Source: Sphingopyxis sp.
Lineage (GTDB): Bacteria > Pseudomonadota > Alphaproteobacteria > Sphingomonadales > Sphingomonadaceae
Direction: 5' to 3'
Assembly: GCA_002733865.1 (NCBI GenBank)
Contig: NVXM01000015.1
Span: 583-33,184, forward strand
Length of the DNA stretch: 32,602 bases
Part shown: positions 15,913 through 22,632 of the stretch, piece by piece
Position numbering within the stretch: the stretch's first letter is position 1
Layout: each line of letters opens with the position of its first letter
Translations under genes and position numbers: made by a program
The notes under the pieces: model-generated
What the model saw: the letters and a program-made list of their open reading frames with translations, nothing else
Told to the model about the DNA's origin: nothing
The model's database searches: none

Positions 15913-18063
15913 ATGACAGTAAAAAAAGAGCGCTGCCGACAGCATTACCAGTCGATATATGAAAGGAGCCAGCCTGAACTCAGCAAGGGCCGCGCCCTTG
16001 ATGAAAGCCTGCATCATTATCTGGATCAACGCCCAGCAGGTAAGAACCTGTTAGCAATTGATCGTGCACAAGGCCTGGCATCGTCATCGTTTTGGCTCGA
16101 TATGGATGCAGTCTCTCGATCCGAGCTCGCAAGCCTGGCCCTCAGCCGGGTGCTGCATTTCGATGATGCAGCCAGTGTTGAGCTGCTGTTACACCTCGCT
16201 AGCCATAATCCAGAAACCCTCAGATGGGCAATTCGCTACGCGAAGCTCTTTGAGCGTCCGGAGTCGCCACTCTGGCTTGCCATGCGTGCGACGCTCACCG
16301 GGGATGAGTGGCAAGAATTCTTTAATGTTTGTGATCGCTTGCTTTATCAGCTCAAGCCTTTTGATGAGCTGATTACCCACGCTGAAAAACGGCTTGAGCA
16401 TTTAACGCTGCTGGAGCTGTTTTCATACCTCAGTGTGCTGGCCTATCAGGCATTTTCCGAGGATGGCCTCGATGCTCCTTCCGGCCAGAAGTGGAGGGTT
16501 TACAATCGTATTATCTTGAGCAAACTCCGGGTTTGCCCGGCACAAGATTTCCGCCTGAGCGATTCAATACTCGGACAGTCGCTGAAGCGACACTTGTCAC
16601 CCATCCTCTTTCCTGAGTTCGATAACTCTGATTTGGCCGCATGTCGCGAAAATCTCGAATGGCTGGCTGTGCTGATTGCGGCAACCCAAGAGCGAATCGA
16701 TTACGAGGGCTCAATCGACTGGTTCTGCTTCGATCCCGAATGCCGTTACCAGCTAAAGCCGGGTGAGCCAGTTATCTACAACCATTCGACAGCGGGAGTC
16801 GAGCGGTGGCAGCGCACTGGGCGTAAGAGCGATCTGCTTTGGCACTACTGGATGAACCGTGCTGTGCAAACATTCATCGATTCCGGCATGGCTGAGCAAA
16901 CTATAGGCTCGGCTGAAAATCACGAGCTGAATCAGCTGGCCTATATCAAGGCGGTTCGCAGCAAGCTGCAGTTGCAACAGATATACGGCGTCGGCGATAA
17001 GGTACTGCTCAATGATGGTTCTGATGTTCAACTACACCACGTACTGCTGGCGAGCGAGCTGACCTCGGTATTCTTCGAGAAAGAGTTCATTCAGCCATTC
17101 CAGATTCATTTTCATGAATTGGGTGTGCTCGCCCCAGCCCTGGGTCGATTGGCGTTGAATGGCATGCTTACCGGGGAAAACAGGTTTCCTATGACCTGGT
17201 CCGAAGAGCAGGAAAAGATCCGCAGGATCACCGGTTGGACTGTTTGCGGGGAACACCCGAAAGGCAGCGCCGATTCGGCAAAGGCAATCCTCAGATTCTG
17301 GACTAGCGATCTCCACGCGCTATCAGAACAATTGAAGCAACAACCTCGTACGCCAGCGCCGCGCCTGTACGAGCAGCCTTTCTACAGAATCGGCCATTAC
17401 AGTTTTCAGTTTCCTTGGGTTGGCGCCCAGCAGAACAACCATACGGCGGCCATCAACAACCTTCGACGGGTAAACGCTCGCCGGGCCGATATGCAGGCAG
17501 AAACCCAACGAGTAGAACTGGCGCTGGCCGTCAGCCTTAGGCAGCGAGGCTTTGCTGTTGAAGTGGGCTATCGGCCGCTGGCGACCGAAAAGGACGATGC
17601 AGGTGAGGTAGATCTGATCTGCCACCTGGATGGTGTCCTGCTGCTTCTGGAGGTCAAGTCGGGGTATATCCGCTCGACCACCCATGAGGTCTGGTTGCAT
17701 CGCACCAACACGTTACGCAAGGCCTCCTGGCAGTTAAGGCGTAAGCAGGTTGCGGTACTTAGTGCGTTGATGACTGATCAAGTCCTGCGCGCCAGATTGG
17801 ACTATCACGGTCAGCAGCCTGAAACGGATCTGCGTGCCTGGGTCGTCGATACATCTATTGAGCTTGACGGCCAATCAGTCGATGGCTTCAGGGTGGTATC
17901 CCGTGAAGCGCTTGAGGTCATCTTGCGTGATGAAAAGCACCTCCTCCGACCGTTAGATCAGCTAGAGGAGGATGGCCGAGGTTCATTGTTTGCGGGCGGG
18001 TTCACTGCGGAACGCTTTGTAGAGGCTGTCGAGTCTGATGTACTTTGGCGCGGTATTTGTTAG
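15913..18063 (+). CDS. Large protein of unknown family with C-terminal PD-(D/E)xK nuclease domain
   Basis: 716 residues. The first roughly 500 residues are mostly helical, with no family that I recognise; residues 270-290 contain a small Cys pair (C272, C277). Near the C terminus a restriction-endonuclease-like fold is visible: a helix with E535 (RVELALAVSLRQRGFAVEVG), then GEVDLICHLDG with D567, then LLLLEVKSGY with E580 and K582, giving the PD-(D/E)xK active-site pattern. The ATG at 15913 has only a distant GGAG, so the start is approximate. It stands alone on the plus strand, upstream of repeat copy B and beside a type I system. A stand-alone defence nuclease is a reasonable inference; DNA repair or anti-plasmid roles are alternatives. 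Confidence 0.75.
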   Translation: MTVKKERCRQHYQSIYERSQPELSKGRALDESLHHYLDQRPAGKNLLAIDRAQGLASSSFWLDMDAVSRSELASLALSRVLHFDDAASVELLLHLASHNPETLRWAIRYAKLFERPESPLWLAMRATLTGDEWQEFFNVCDRLLYQLKPFDELITHAEKRLEHLTLLELFSYLSVLAYQAFSEDGLDAPSGQKWRVYNRIILSKLRVCPAQDFRLSDSILGQSLKRHLSPILFPEFDNSDLAACRENLEWLAVLIAATQERIDYEGSIDWFCFDPECRYQLKPGEPVIYNHSTAGVERWQRTGRKSDLLWHYWMNRAVQTFIDSGMAEQTIGSAENHELNQLAYIKAVRSKLQLQQIYGVGDKVLLNDGSDVQLHHVLLASELTSVFFEKEFIQPFQIHFHELGVLAPALGRLALNGMLTGENRFPMTWSEEQEKIRRITGWTVCGEHPKGSADSAKAILRFWTSDLHALSEQLKQQPRTPAPRLYEQPFYRIGHYSFQFPWVGAQQNNHTAAINNLRRVNARRADMQAETQRVELALAVSLRQRGFAVEVGYRPLATEKDDAGEVDLICHLDGVLLLLEVKSGYIRSTTHEVWLHRTNTLRKASWQLRRKQVAVLSALMTDQVLRARLDYHGQQPETDLRAWVVDTSIELDGQSVDGFRVVSREALEVILRDEKHLLRPLDQLEEDGRGSLFAGGFTAERFVEAVESDVLWRGIC

Positions 18064-18212
18064 CGCCGATGGAAACTCGCATTGCTTGGAACGTTTGGAC
18101 TGTTCTACCACTGGCTAATCACTAATTTTGCTGAGCTTGAAGGTGAGACCGCCCAGCGCCCCTGATGTCGACACCTTTTCGATACATCAAAATTTCAGGC
18201 ACATAAAACCCG

Positions 18213-18272
18213 ACAATCACTAGGATTATCGGAGCTTCAGGTCTCGTTAATTTGGTGGGCCGGGGTAATTTG
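18213..18272 (-). repeat. Repeat copy B: degenerate tRNA 3'-end-like direct repeat (possible att scar)
   Basis: Same orientation as copy A at 1441-1500, about 16.8 kb away, with 36 of the first 46 bases identical. On the minus strand it reads CAGTTCAAATTACC, CCGGCCCACCA, then AATT, again like a T-arm and CCA end with wrong internal spacing. Identity falls off beyond the AATTTGGTGG core, as expected for two similar but independently decayed sites or two related insertion points. Confidence 0.55.
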
Positions 18273-18763
18273 AACTGGGATTGTAAGCTTTTGATAAATA
18301 TGGATAAAGCTGGGTTCAAACTTTGACTGGAATGCTTTTTGGAATCCGCGCCGTGTTTGCAGCATCTGCAGCACCTGCTGCACAGCCCTTACGATAATCA
18401 CAAAAAACTGGCTTTGCACGGAAATAGGGTTAGCTCAGTGAGTGTACGAGGTGTTTGGAGGCGGCATGACTTATTCTCCAGGCTCGAGCGTTTGTCGCGA
18501 CTCATGCGTGATCAAAGGGGTCGTGCGCTGCAGCTTAGCGACGAGCGTTTTCGCGTAGCAAGCCGAAAGGCCTGGTACAAGAGCGTTGATCAGGTGCACG
18601 GCTTCGACAAGTCCCGCACCACTACAACTACGAGTGGCCCCGCCATCGCTAGATGGTGAACGACAGTGCACCAAACCAGGCTCTCGAAGAGGTTGTTTGG
18701 CAGCTAATCCGGCAACTGAGAACGCTACTTAACTCAGCCCCGGAAGGGGCCAGTGTTAGGTGA

Positions 18764-18793
18764 ATACTTGATCTGTACATACTTGATTAGTAC
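18764..18793. repeat. Two tandem 15-base repeats
   Basis: ATACTTGATCTGTAC is followed immediately by ATACTTGATTAGTAC (13 of 15 identical). Each unit ends in GTAC. Short direct repeats like these near an attachment-like sequence could be arm-type integrase sites or regulator sites; this is inference. Confidence 0.5.
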
Positions 18794-18852
18794 ATGCTGG
18801 GCTTCAGTATCTAAATAGAACAGAAGCCAGGCTTGCTTGAATGCCCCCGTGC

Positions 18853-19581
18853 TTATCGGTCGCCTGTGGGTAGATGGTCTTGAGCTCGTTTTATACTTCC
18901 CCTCAATAACTTTAAAGTGGGAAGGTTTCCGTCAAGCTCTTTGATTCTACTGTTTAGGAGTTGCTGGACTGGCTCCTCTGTGTATTCCAATAGCTCAGCT
19001 TCTTCAACTTCACCTATTGTGGCGATAAGGCGGCAGTTTAAGACGACCTCTTGCACGAGAAGGTTGACTGCATCATTAATCGTTTTGTTGCGTTCGCTCT
19101 CGGACTCTGTTTTTTCCTGAGTTTTTTGTTCTAGCTCTTGCTGGAGTTTTTTAGCCCGCTTAGCTGATTTTGTTTTGTCTTCTTGGTTTTTTTCAGCAGC
19201 GGCAATAATTATTTGCTCCAAGGTTTTTGTTTTGGTTAGCCCCCATTCTTTTGAGATTTTTTCTAGCTTTGTCGATACCCCCTGAGAAAGTTGAAAATTG
19301 GCCAGTTTTCCTTTCCGGTCTCGGAGCGCCTTTTGATACCAAACTCCCCGCATCGCACGAATTATTTCTCGACCATCTGAGTTTTGGAGCAGAGGTGTGA
19401 GTACTTTTAGTAGTAAGTCATTTGGGTCTATCGACTGCGGATTGAGCGGCGCCAGCAAATGCCCACGACCCTTTCTGTAAAGGTAGTTGGCTATCCATGG
19501 CGCCTGGCTTTCATAGCTGGCATCTACCCACTGGAGCAACGATCGATATTTCGTGTTGGGGGTTTCCATAGCGATTTCCAT
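18853..19581 (-). CDS. Possible ribbon-helix-helix DNA-binding protein with coiled coil
   Basis: 242 residues from ATG 19581. An upstream TTG (19602) and a downstream ATG (19569, with GGAA just before it) are alternatives; none has a strong ribosome binding site. Around residues 94-130 the segment NFQLSQGVSTKLEKISKEW, followed by GLTKTKTLEQII, resembles a ribbon-helix-helix motif. It runs into a long Lys/Glu/Gln-rich coiled coil (about 128-170) and a helical C terminus. This layout suits a small partition, replication or regulatory protein of a mobile element. It is transcribed away from the two-winged-helix gene across a very AT-rich region. The function is not established, and the RHH reading is moderate-confidence inference. 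Confidence 0.65.
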   Translation of the reverse strand: MEIAMETPNTKYRSLLQWVDASYESQAPWIANYLYRKGRGHLLAPLNPQSIDPNDLLLKVLTPLLQNSDGREIIRAMRGVWYQKALRDRKGKLANFQLSQGVSTKLEKISKEWGLTKTKTLEQIIIAAAEKNQEDKTKSAKRAKKLQQELEQKTQEKTESESERNKTINDAVNLLVQEVVLNCRLIATIGEVEEAELLEYTEEPVQQLLNSRIKELDGNLPTLKLLRGSIKRAQDHLPTGDR

Positions 19582-19602
19582 AAGGGAGACGGTTTTCTTC
19601 AA

Positions 19603-19787
19603 ATGTTGTTGTCAACAGAATAGGTTTGATTTTATTGCAATTTTATATTTTTTAATATCAAAATGAAATAGTTTGTGAGATAAAATTGTTTAATGTTAGT
19701 TATATTTACAAAGATATAACAATGTAATATTGTCCCGCCGGTATAGGGTCCATTTCGGCGCACAATATGTGACTCTTCTGATATGCT
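19603..19787. promoter_or_regulatory. AT-rich divergent control region with inverted repeats
   Basis: About 185 bases between two divergent genes, far more AT-rich than the window as a whole, especially 19615-19735. Inverted repeats are GTTATAT at 19699-19705 with ATATAAC at 19714-19720, and ACAAT/ATTGT arms at 19719-19733. Such sites could be operators for the ribbon-helix-helix-like protein or an origin-like unwinding region. Individual promoter boxes cannot be assigned with confidence. Confidence 0.45.
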
Positions 19788-21239
19788 GTGGCTATGGACG
19801 CTAGAATTCTTTGTTACAAGGACTCATCCATTCCGCCTGAATCTCGATGGCTTCTGTTGCAGTGGTCGAGAGTCGCTGGGATTGATAAGACCTTGACGTG
19901 CTCGTTGAAAGACATGTCTCGAATGCTGGGTATGACGGTGCAGCGACTAAGGCCGGCGCTAAATCACCTGAAGCTCCTTGGGCACGTCCACGTCATCACG
20001 GGTATGTCTTCTGGTGGAAGGGGGCGTCCTCAATCCAGCTTTGAGTTCTCCGCAGACCTTAGGCTAGAGCTAAGATGCTTACAGATGCCCAAGACGCCGC
20101 ACATGGAGGAAATTGAGAAGCTTTGTCAGCATAAGGCCGCCAATCGAGAGGTGAGAGAAGAGAAGCCCAGCAACTTGATGCGTGGCGATCAGCGCAGAAA
20201 TTTGTTAACGCTAGCGAACCGTTGCTTACTTTCCGTGTTGTTACTCCACGCCGAAACCCCGGGCGTGGTAACTGGGCTGAGTTACTCTAGCTTGGTGATG
20301 CTGACCGGAATGAGCAGAGGGCATTTGAAGCACCAGATCAGAAAGTTAAAGGACTTGGGGGTGATTGCGCACCATGAACCTGGCGTGATGCGCGAACGTA
20401 ACGATATACGAATGCGTTCGGTATATTTTATTAATGTCGCTCACCCCGCTTTGTTGGGTCGTGATTCTGTAGGTTTAACAGTCCTCGCGCCTGATCCCCG
20501 GGCAGACAACACATTTAACTACCTGTCCGGGTTTTATGAGGCTGCTTTGGTCATAAGTGACCTTAGTGAAAGTGAGTCTAATATCCTAAAGCGCATTGAG
20601 TCGGTTGGCTCGTCAGAAAAAGCTAAGGCCAGCATCGAGGAACAAAAAAGTGCTTTGGATTTGAGGGCCAGATATTCGAGAGCATATGAAAGTCTGCGCA
20701 GCAACGCATTGGCGCTGCTCCCATCAAGTACGCAAATAACACCAATTGAAAAAGCCTTCATTCATCTGCGTGAGCTACAGCTTGATGCTGTTATAAAGGC
20801 TCACGTTTTCTCATACGTTGCCGCGATTCTCAACGATCACTGGAAAGTTTTGAATGAAGATCCACCGTCGACAGTTATCAAGCCGGTATTTGCGACAATC
20901 AAGGCGGCCTGCTGCCAGCTACAGGCTCATAAGAGTAGGTCTGATGAATGGCTGCAGGAACTTCCCGAGGCGATATACGCTCTGGCTGTCAACGTTGCTG
21001 TGCGACTGAAGCAAAACCTGCTGGCGATTGAGGCGAGGCAAGCCGATTTTGATTTTTCTAATGGGATTTTCTTGATAGTGCCCTACGATAAAGACGGGAC
21101 GGGTGGCTTTAAGCTTGAGGTCTGCTTCAGGGCTAACGTAGGTGTTACACACTTGGGGCAGACCCTTCTCATGCTGCGAGGGTACGCCCTGTCATTGCCG
21201 GATGGATTGGAGCCGTTACCTCCGTTAGAGGATGCTTAG
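19788..21239 (+). CDS. Mobile-element protein with two likely winged-helix domains
   Basis: 483 residues from GTG 19788; an ATG six bases later is an equally good start, and neither has a clear Shine-Dalgarno. Two winged-helix-like segments are visible: residues about 28-72 (LKDMSRMLGMTVQRLRPAL) and about 140-200 (YSSLVMLTGMSRGHLKHQI then KLKDLGVI). The remainder is helical with no catalytic motif that I recognise. It sits just upstream of an AlpA-type regulator and a Gp2-family protein, a context of satellite or cryptic-prophage cores. A role as replication initiator or transcription regulator is plausible but unproven. Codon use is AT-richer than in the hsd genes. Confidence 0.72.
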   Translation: MAMDARILCYKDSSIPPESRWLLLQWSRVAGIDKTLTCSLKDMSRMLGMTVQRLRPALNHLKLLGHVHVITGMSSGGRGRPQSSFEFSADLRLELRCLQMPKTPHMEEIEKLCQHKAANREVREEKPSNLMRGDQRRNLLTLANRCLLSVLLLHAETPGVVTGLSYSSLVMLTGMSRGHLKHQIRKLKDLGVIAHHEPGVMRERNDIRMRSVYFINVAHPALLGRDSVGLTVLAPDPRADNTFNYLSGFYEAALVISDLSESESNILKRIESVGSSEKAKASIEEQKSALDLRARYSRAYESLRSNALALLPSSTQITPIEKAFIHLRELQLDAVIKAHVFSYVAAILNDHWKVLNEDPPSTVIKPVFATIKAACCQLQAHKSRSDEWLQELPEAIYALAVNVAVRLKQNLLAIEARQADFDFSNGIFLIVPYDKDGTGGFKLEVCFRANVGVTHLGQTLLMLRGYALSLPDGLEPLPPLEDA

Positions 21240-21288
21240 GACGGTTTACTGGCGCCCCTTATGTCATGAACGATATAAGGAGCTCGTC

Positions 21289-21471
21289 ATGAAAATTCTT
21301 CGGCTACAAGAGGTGATCCAGCTCACCGGACTCGCAAGGTCTACCGTGTACAAATTCATCAAAGATCAAAGCTTTCCTAGGCAGGTTTCGTTAGGAGGAA
21401 GAAGCGTCGGCTGGGTGGAAAGCGAGATTCAAGCATGGATCGCGGAAAAAATCGCGGATCGAGACAAATAA
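21289..21471 (+). CDS. AlpA-family excisionase/transcriptional regulator
   Basis: 60 residues from ATG 21289, chosen because AAGGAG lies seven bases upstream; an earlier in-frame ATG at 21232 overlaps the preceding gene and lacks such a site. The sequence LRLQEVIQLTGLARSTVYK, the FPRQVSLGGRSVGW turn and EIQAWI match the compact MerR-like winged helix of AlpA (phage_AlpA) proteins. In P4-like and CP4-57 elements AlpA activates the integrase or acts in excision. No integrase is visible in this window, so the target may be gone or lie elsewhere. Confidence 0.88.
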   Translation: MKILRLQEVIQLTGLARSTVYKFIKDQSFPRQVSLGGRSVGWVESEIQAWIAEKIADRDK

Positions 21472-21615
21472 CAGCGCGAGCCTAGAGGTCCCGTCAAAGC
21501 ATGACTTCCTCGCTACCCGCAGTAGCTCAAATGATATTTCAGCAGAGCTGAAGCTTTCTTCAGTCACGGCCAGCAAGCCCCTTAGCGCTGCCGTGAAGCC
21601 CATCCGATTGAAGCC

Positions 21616-21637
21616 ATATATTTACCGGTAAATATAT
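21616..21637. repeat. Perfect 22-base palindrome (origin or operator candidate)
   Basis: The half-site ATATATTTACC is followed by its exact reverse complement GGTAAATATAT, centred on CCGG. Flanking AGCCAT (left) and ATGGCT (right) form a further outer inverted pair with unequal spacing. It lies 168 bases before the Gp2-family gene and 145 bases after alpA. Confidence 0.7.
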
Positions 21638-21682
21638 TATTCATGGCTCCCGATAGGGGAAGAAAAGGCAAGAGAGCGTAAG

Positions 21683-21705
21683 GGCATGACCATCATAGTC
21701 ATGCC
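21683..21705. repeat. Hairpin, 8-bp stem with 7-base loop
   Basis: GGCATGAC at 21683-21690 pairs perfectly with GTCATGCC at 21698-21705 around the loop CATCATA. No T-run follows, so it is not a clear terminator. It may be a Rep recognition hairpin or a leader structure for the next gene. Confidence 0.5.
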
Positions 21706-21770
21706 TAGAGATGACCACCAGAAGAGTTAGCCGGGACAGGCTGACAAGAAAAGAAATACTCGCCAGCACA

Positions 21771-21811
21771 TACGTATGCATAACACCACAAAGGGAATAA
21801 ATGCATGCGTA
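21771..21811 (+). promoter_or_regulatory. Inverted repeat enclosing ribosome binding site and start codon
   Basis: TACGTATGCAT (21771-21781) and ATGCATGCGTA (21801-21811) are complementary at 10 of 11 positions. The enclosed 19 bases include the purine-rich AAAGGGA expected to bind the ribosome, and the right arm contains the ATG at 21805. If the RNA folds, the start codon is paired and the Shine-Dalgarno is in the loop, which would damp translation. Confidence 0.4.
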
Positions 21812-22464
21812 ACCCTTCCAACACCAACCAAACCCTCTTTCATGAACCCATCTACAAAGGATTTGCTGTGCAAACTCACAAGGGACCACTAATTCTGAAT
21901 TATCTAGACCGTCTTCACGGGCTGTTTGCGGCAGCCCTGAATCAGTATTCAAGCCTGTACGTGGTTAGGCTTGATTTGCATTTTAGTAACCGCGAAGAAC
22001 TGCCTGACGACGCATGCACAAATGCGCCAATTGAGCGTTTCTTGGCGTCGCTTAAAGCCAAGCTGGATTGGCGGGATGCATCTATCCGTAAGCAGCATGG
22101 TCGCGTTAACCGTCATGGTATGCGATACGCTTGGGCGAGAGAGATCGGACCCGAAAGCCAGAGACCTCATTACCACCTGGTTCTAATCTTGAACAAATCC
22201 GCTTTCCAATCTTTAGGCAACTATTCAGACCCTAGTGCTCCGGGCCTGTACCGAATTTGTTTCGAGGCTTGGGCATCAGCCATTCACCAACCCTATGATC
22301 TGGCGGAAGGCTTAGTAAGCGTCGTTAGCGACGGTCAGTGGCACCTAAATCGGATAGATCAAGGGCCGTATCGAGAGGCACTTTTCGCGGCAAGCTACTT
22401 GTGCAAAGCGCGCTCAAAGGTTTTTGAGCTAGGGTTTCATTGTTTTGGTTGTAGTCGCACGTAG
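21805..22464 (+). CDS. Inovirus Gp2 / YagK-YfjJ family replication-like protein
   Basis: 219 residues. VVRLDLHFSN (53-62) and the HxH motif RPHYHLVLILNK (120-131; H122, H124) match the inovirus-type Gp2 / YagK_YfjJ_C family, which resembles HUH replication initiators. A downstream tyrosine region (ASYLCKARSKVFELG, about 196-210) may hold the family's late motif. Such proteins occur in cryptic prophages, P4-like satellites and filamentous phages. With AlpA just upstream, it marks this as a mobile-element core. The start at 21805 has AAAGGGA about ten bases upstream. Nicking or joining activity is inferred; the protein looks full length for the shorter family members. Confidence 0.82.
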   Translation: MRNPSNTNQTLFHEPIYKGFAVQTHKGPLILNYLDRLHGLFAAALNQYSSLYVVRLDLHFSNREELPDDACTNAPIERFLASLKAKLDWRDASIRKQHGRVNRHGMRYAWAREIGPESQRPHYHLVLILNKSAFQSLGNYSDPSAPGLYRICFEAWASAIHQPYDLAEGLVSVVSDGQWHLNRIDQGPYREALFAASYLCKARSKVFELGFHCFGCSRT

Positions 22465-22470
22465 CAAAGT

Positions 22471-22494
22471 GGGCGGTACCTCAGGGGGCCGCCC
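22471..22494 (+). terminator. GC hairpin after the Gp2-family gene
   Basis: GGGCGG (22471-22476) pairs with CCGCCC (22489-22494), starting six bases after the stop codon. No U-tract follows, so termination is possible but weakly supported. Confidence 0.3.
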
Positions 22495-22632
22495 AATACT
22501 CCAGCTCACTAGCTGAAAGGAGGTGGTCTGGTGAGGGTGTGAATCCATTGCTAGGACTGCTTCCCTGAATGCTAAGATTGTCTATTTTTCGCAGCTCGGC
22601 TGTGCAACAGGCAGTACCAAAAAGGATTTCTA

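Larger units (their letters stand above)
18064..18852. other. Gene-poor junction with repeat copy B, tandem 15-mers and relic-like sequence
   Basis: 789 bases without a convincing gene. It contains repeat copy B (18213-18272), a plus-strand open stretch at 18339-18659 whose Arg-rich translation looks like part of a decayed gene, a GC hairpin at 18737-18750 (GCCCC, loop GGAA, GGGGC), and two tandem 15-base units at 18764-18793. Attachment-like repeats, short tandem sites and gene debris suggest an old recombination junction. No integrase can be read from it. Confidence 0.45.
21472..21804. other. Non-coding region with palindromes upstream of the Gp2-family gene
   Basis: 333 bases without a supported gene. 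It contains a perfect 22-base palindrome (21616-21637), a hairpin with an 8-base-pair stem (21683-21705), and one arm of an inverted repeat that brackets the start of the next gene (21771-21781 with 21801-21811). Because the downstream protein is replication-like, this could be an origin; that is inference. Confidence 0.5.

Noticed and set aside
18339..18659. 106-residue plus-strand protein
   Set aside because: Weak start, odd composition, no recognised motif, and its reverse strand is also open. Treated as relic-like sequence rather than a gene.
18737..18750. Rho-independent terminator (GCCCC, GGAA, GGGGC)
   Set aside because: The stem is only five pairs and no T-run follows on either strand.
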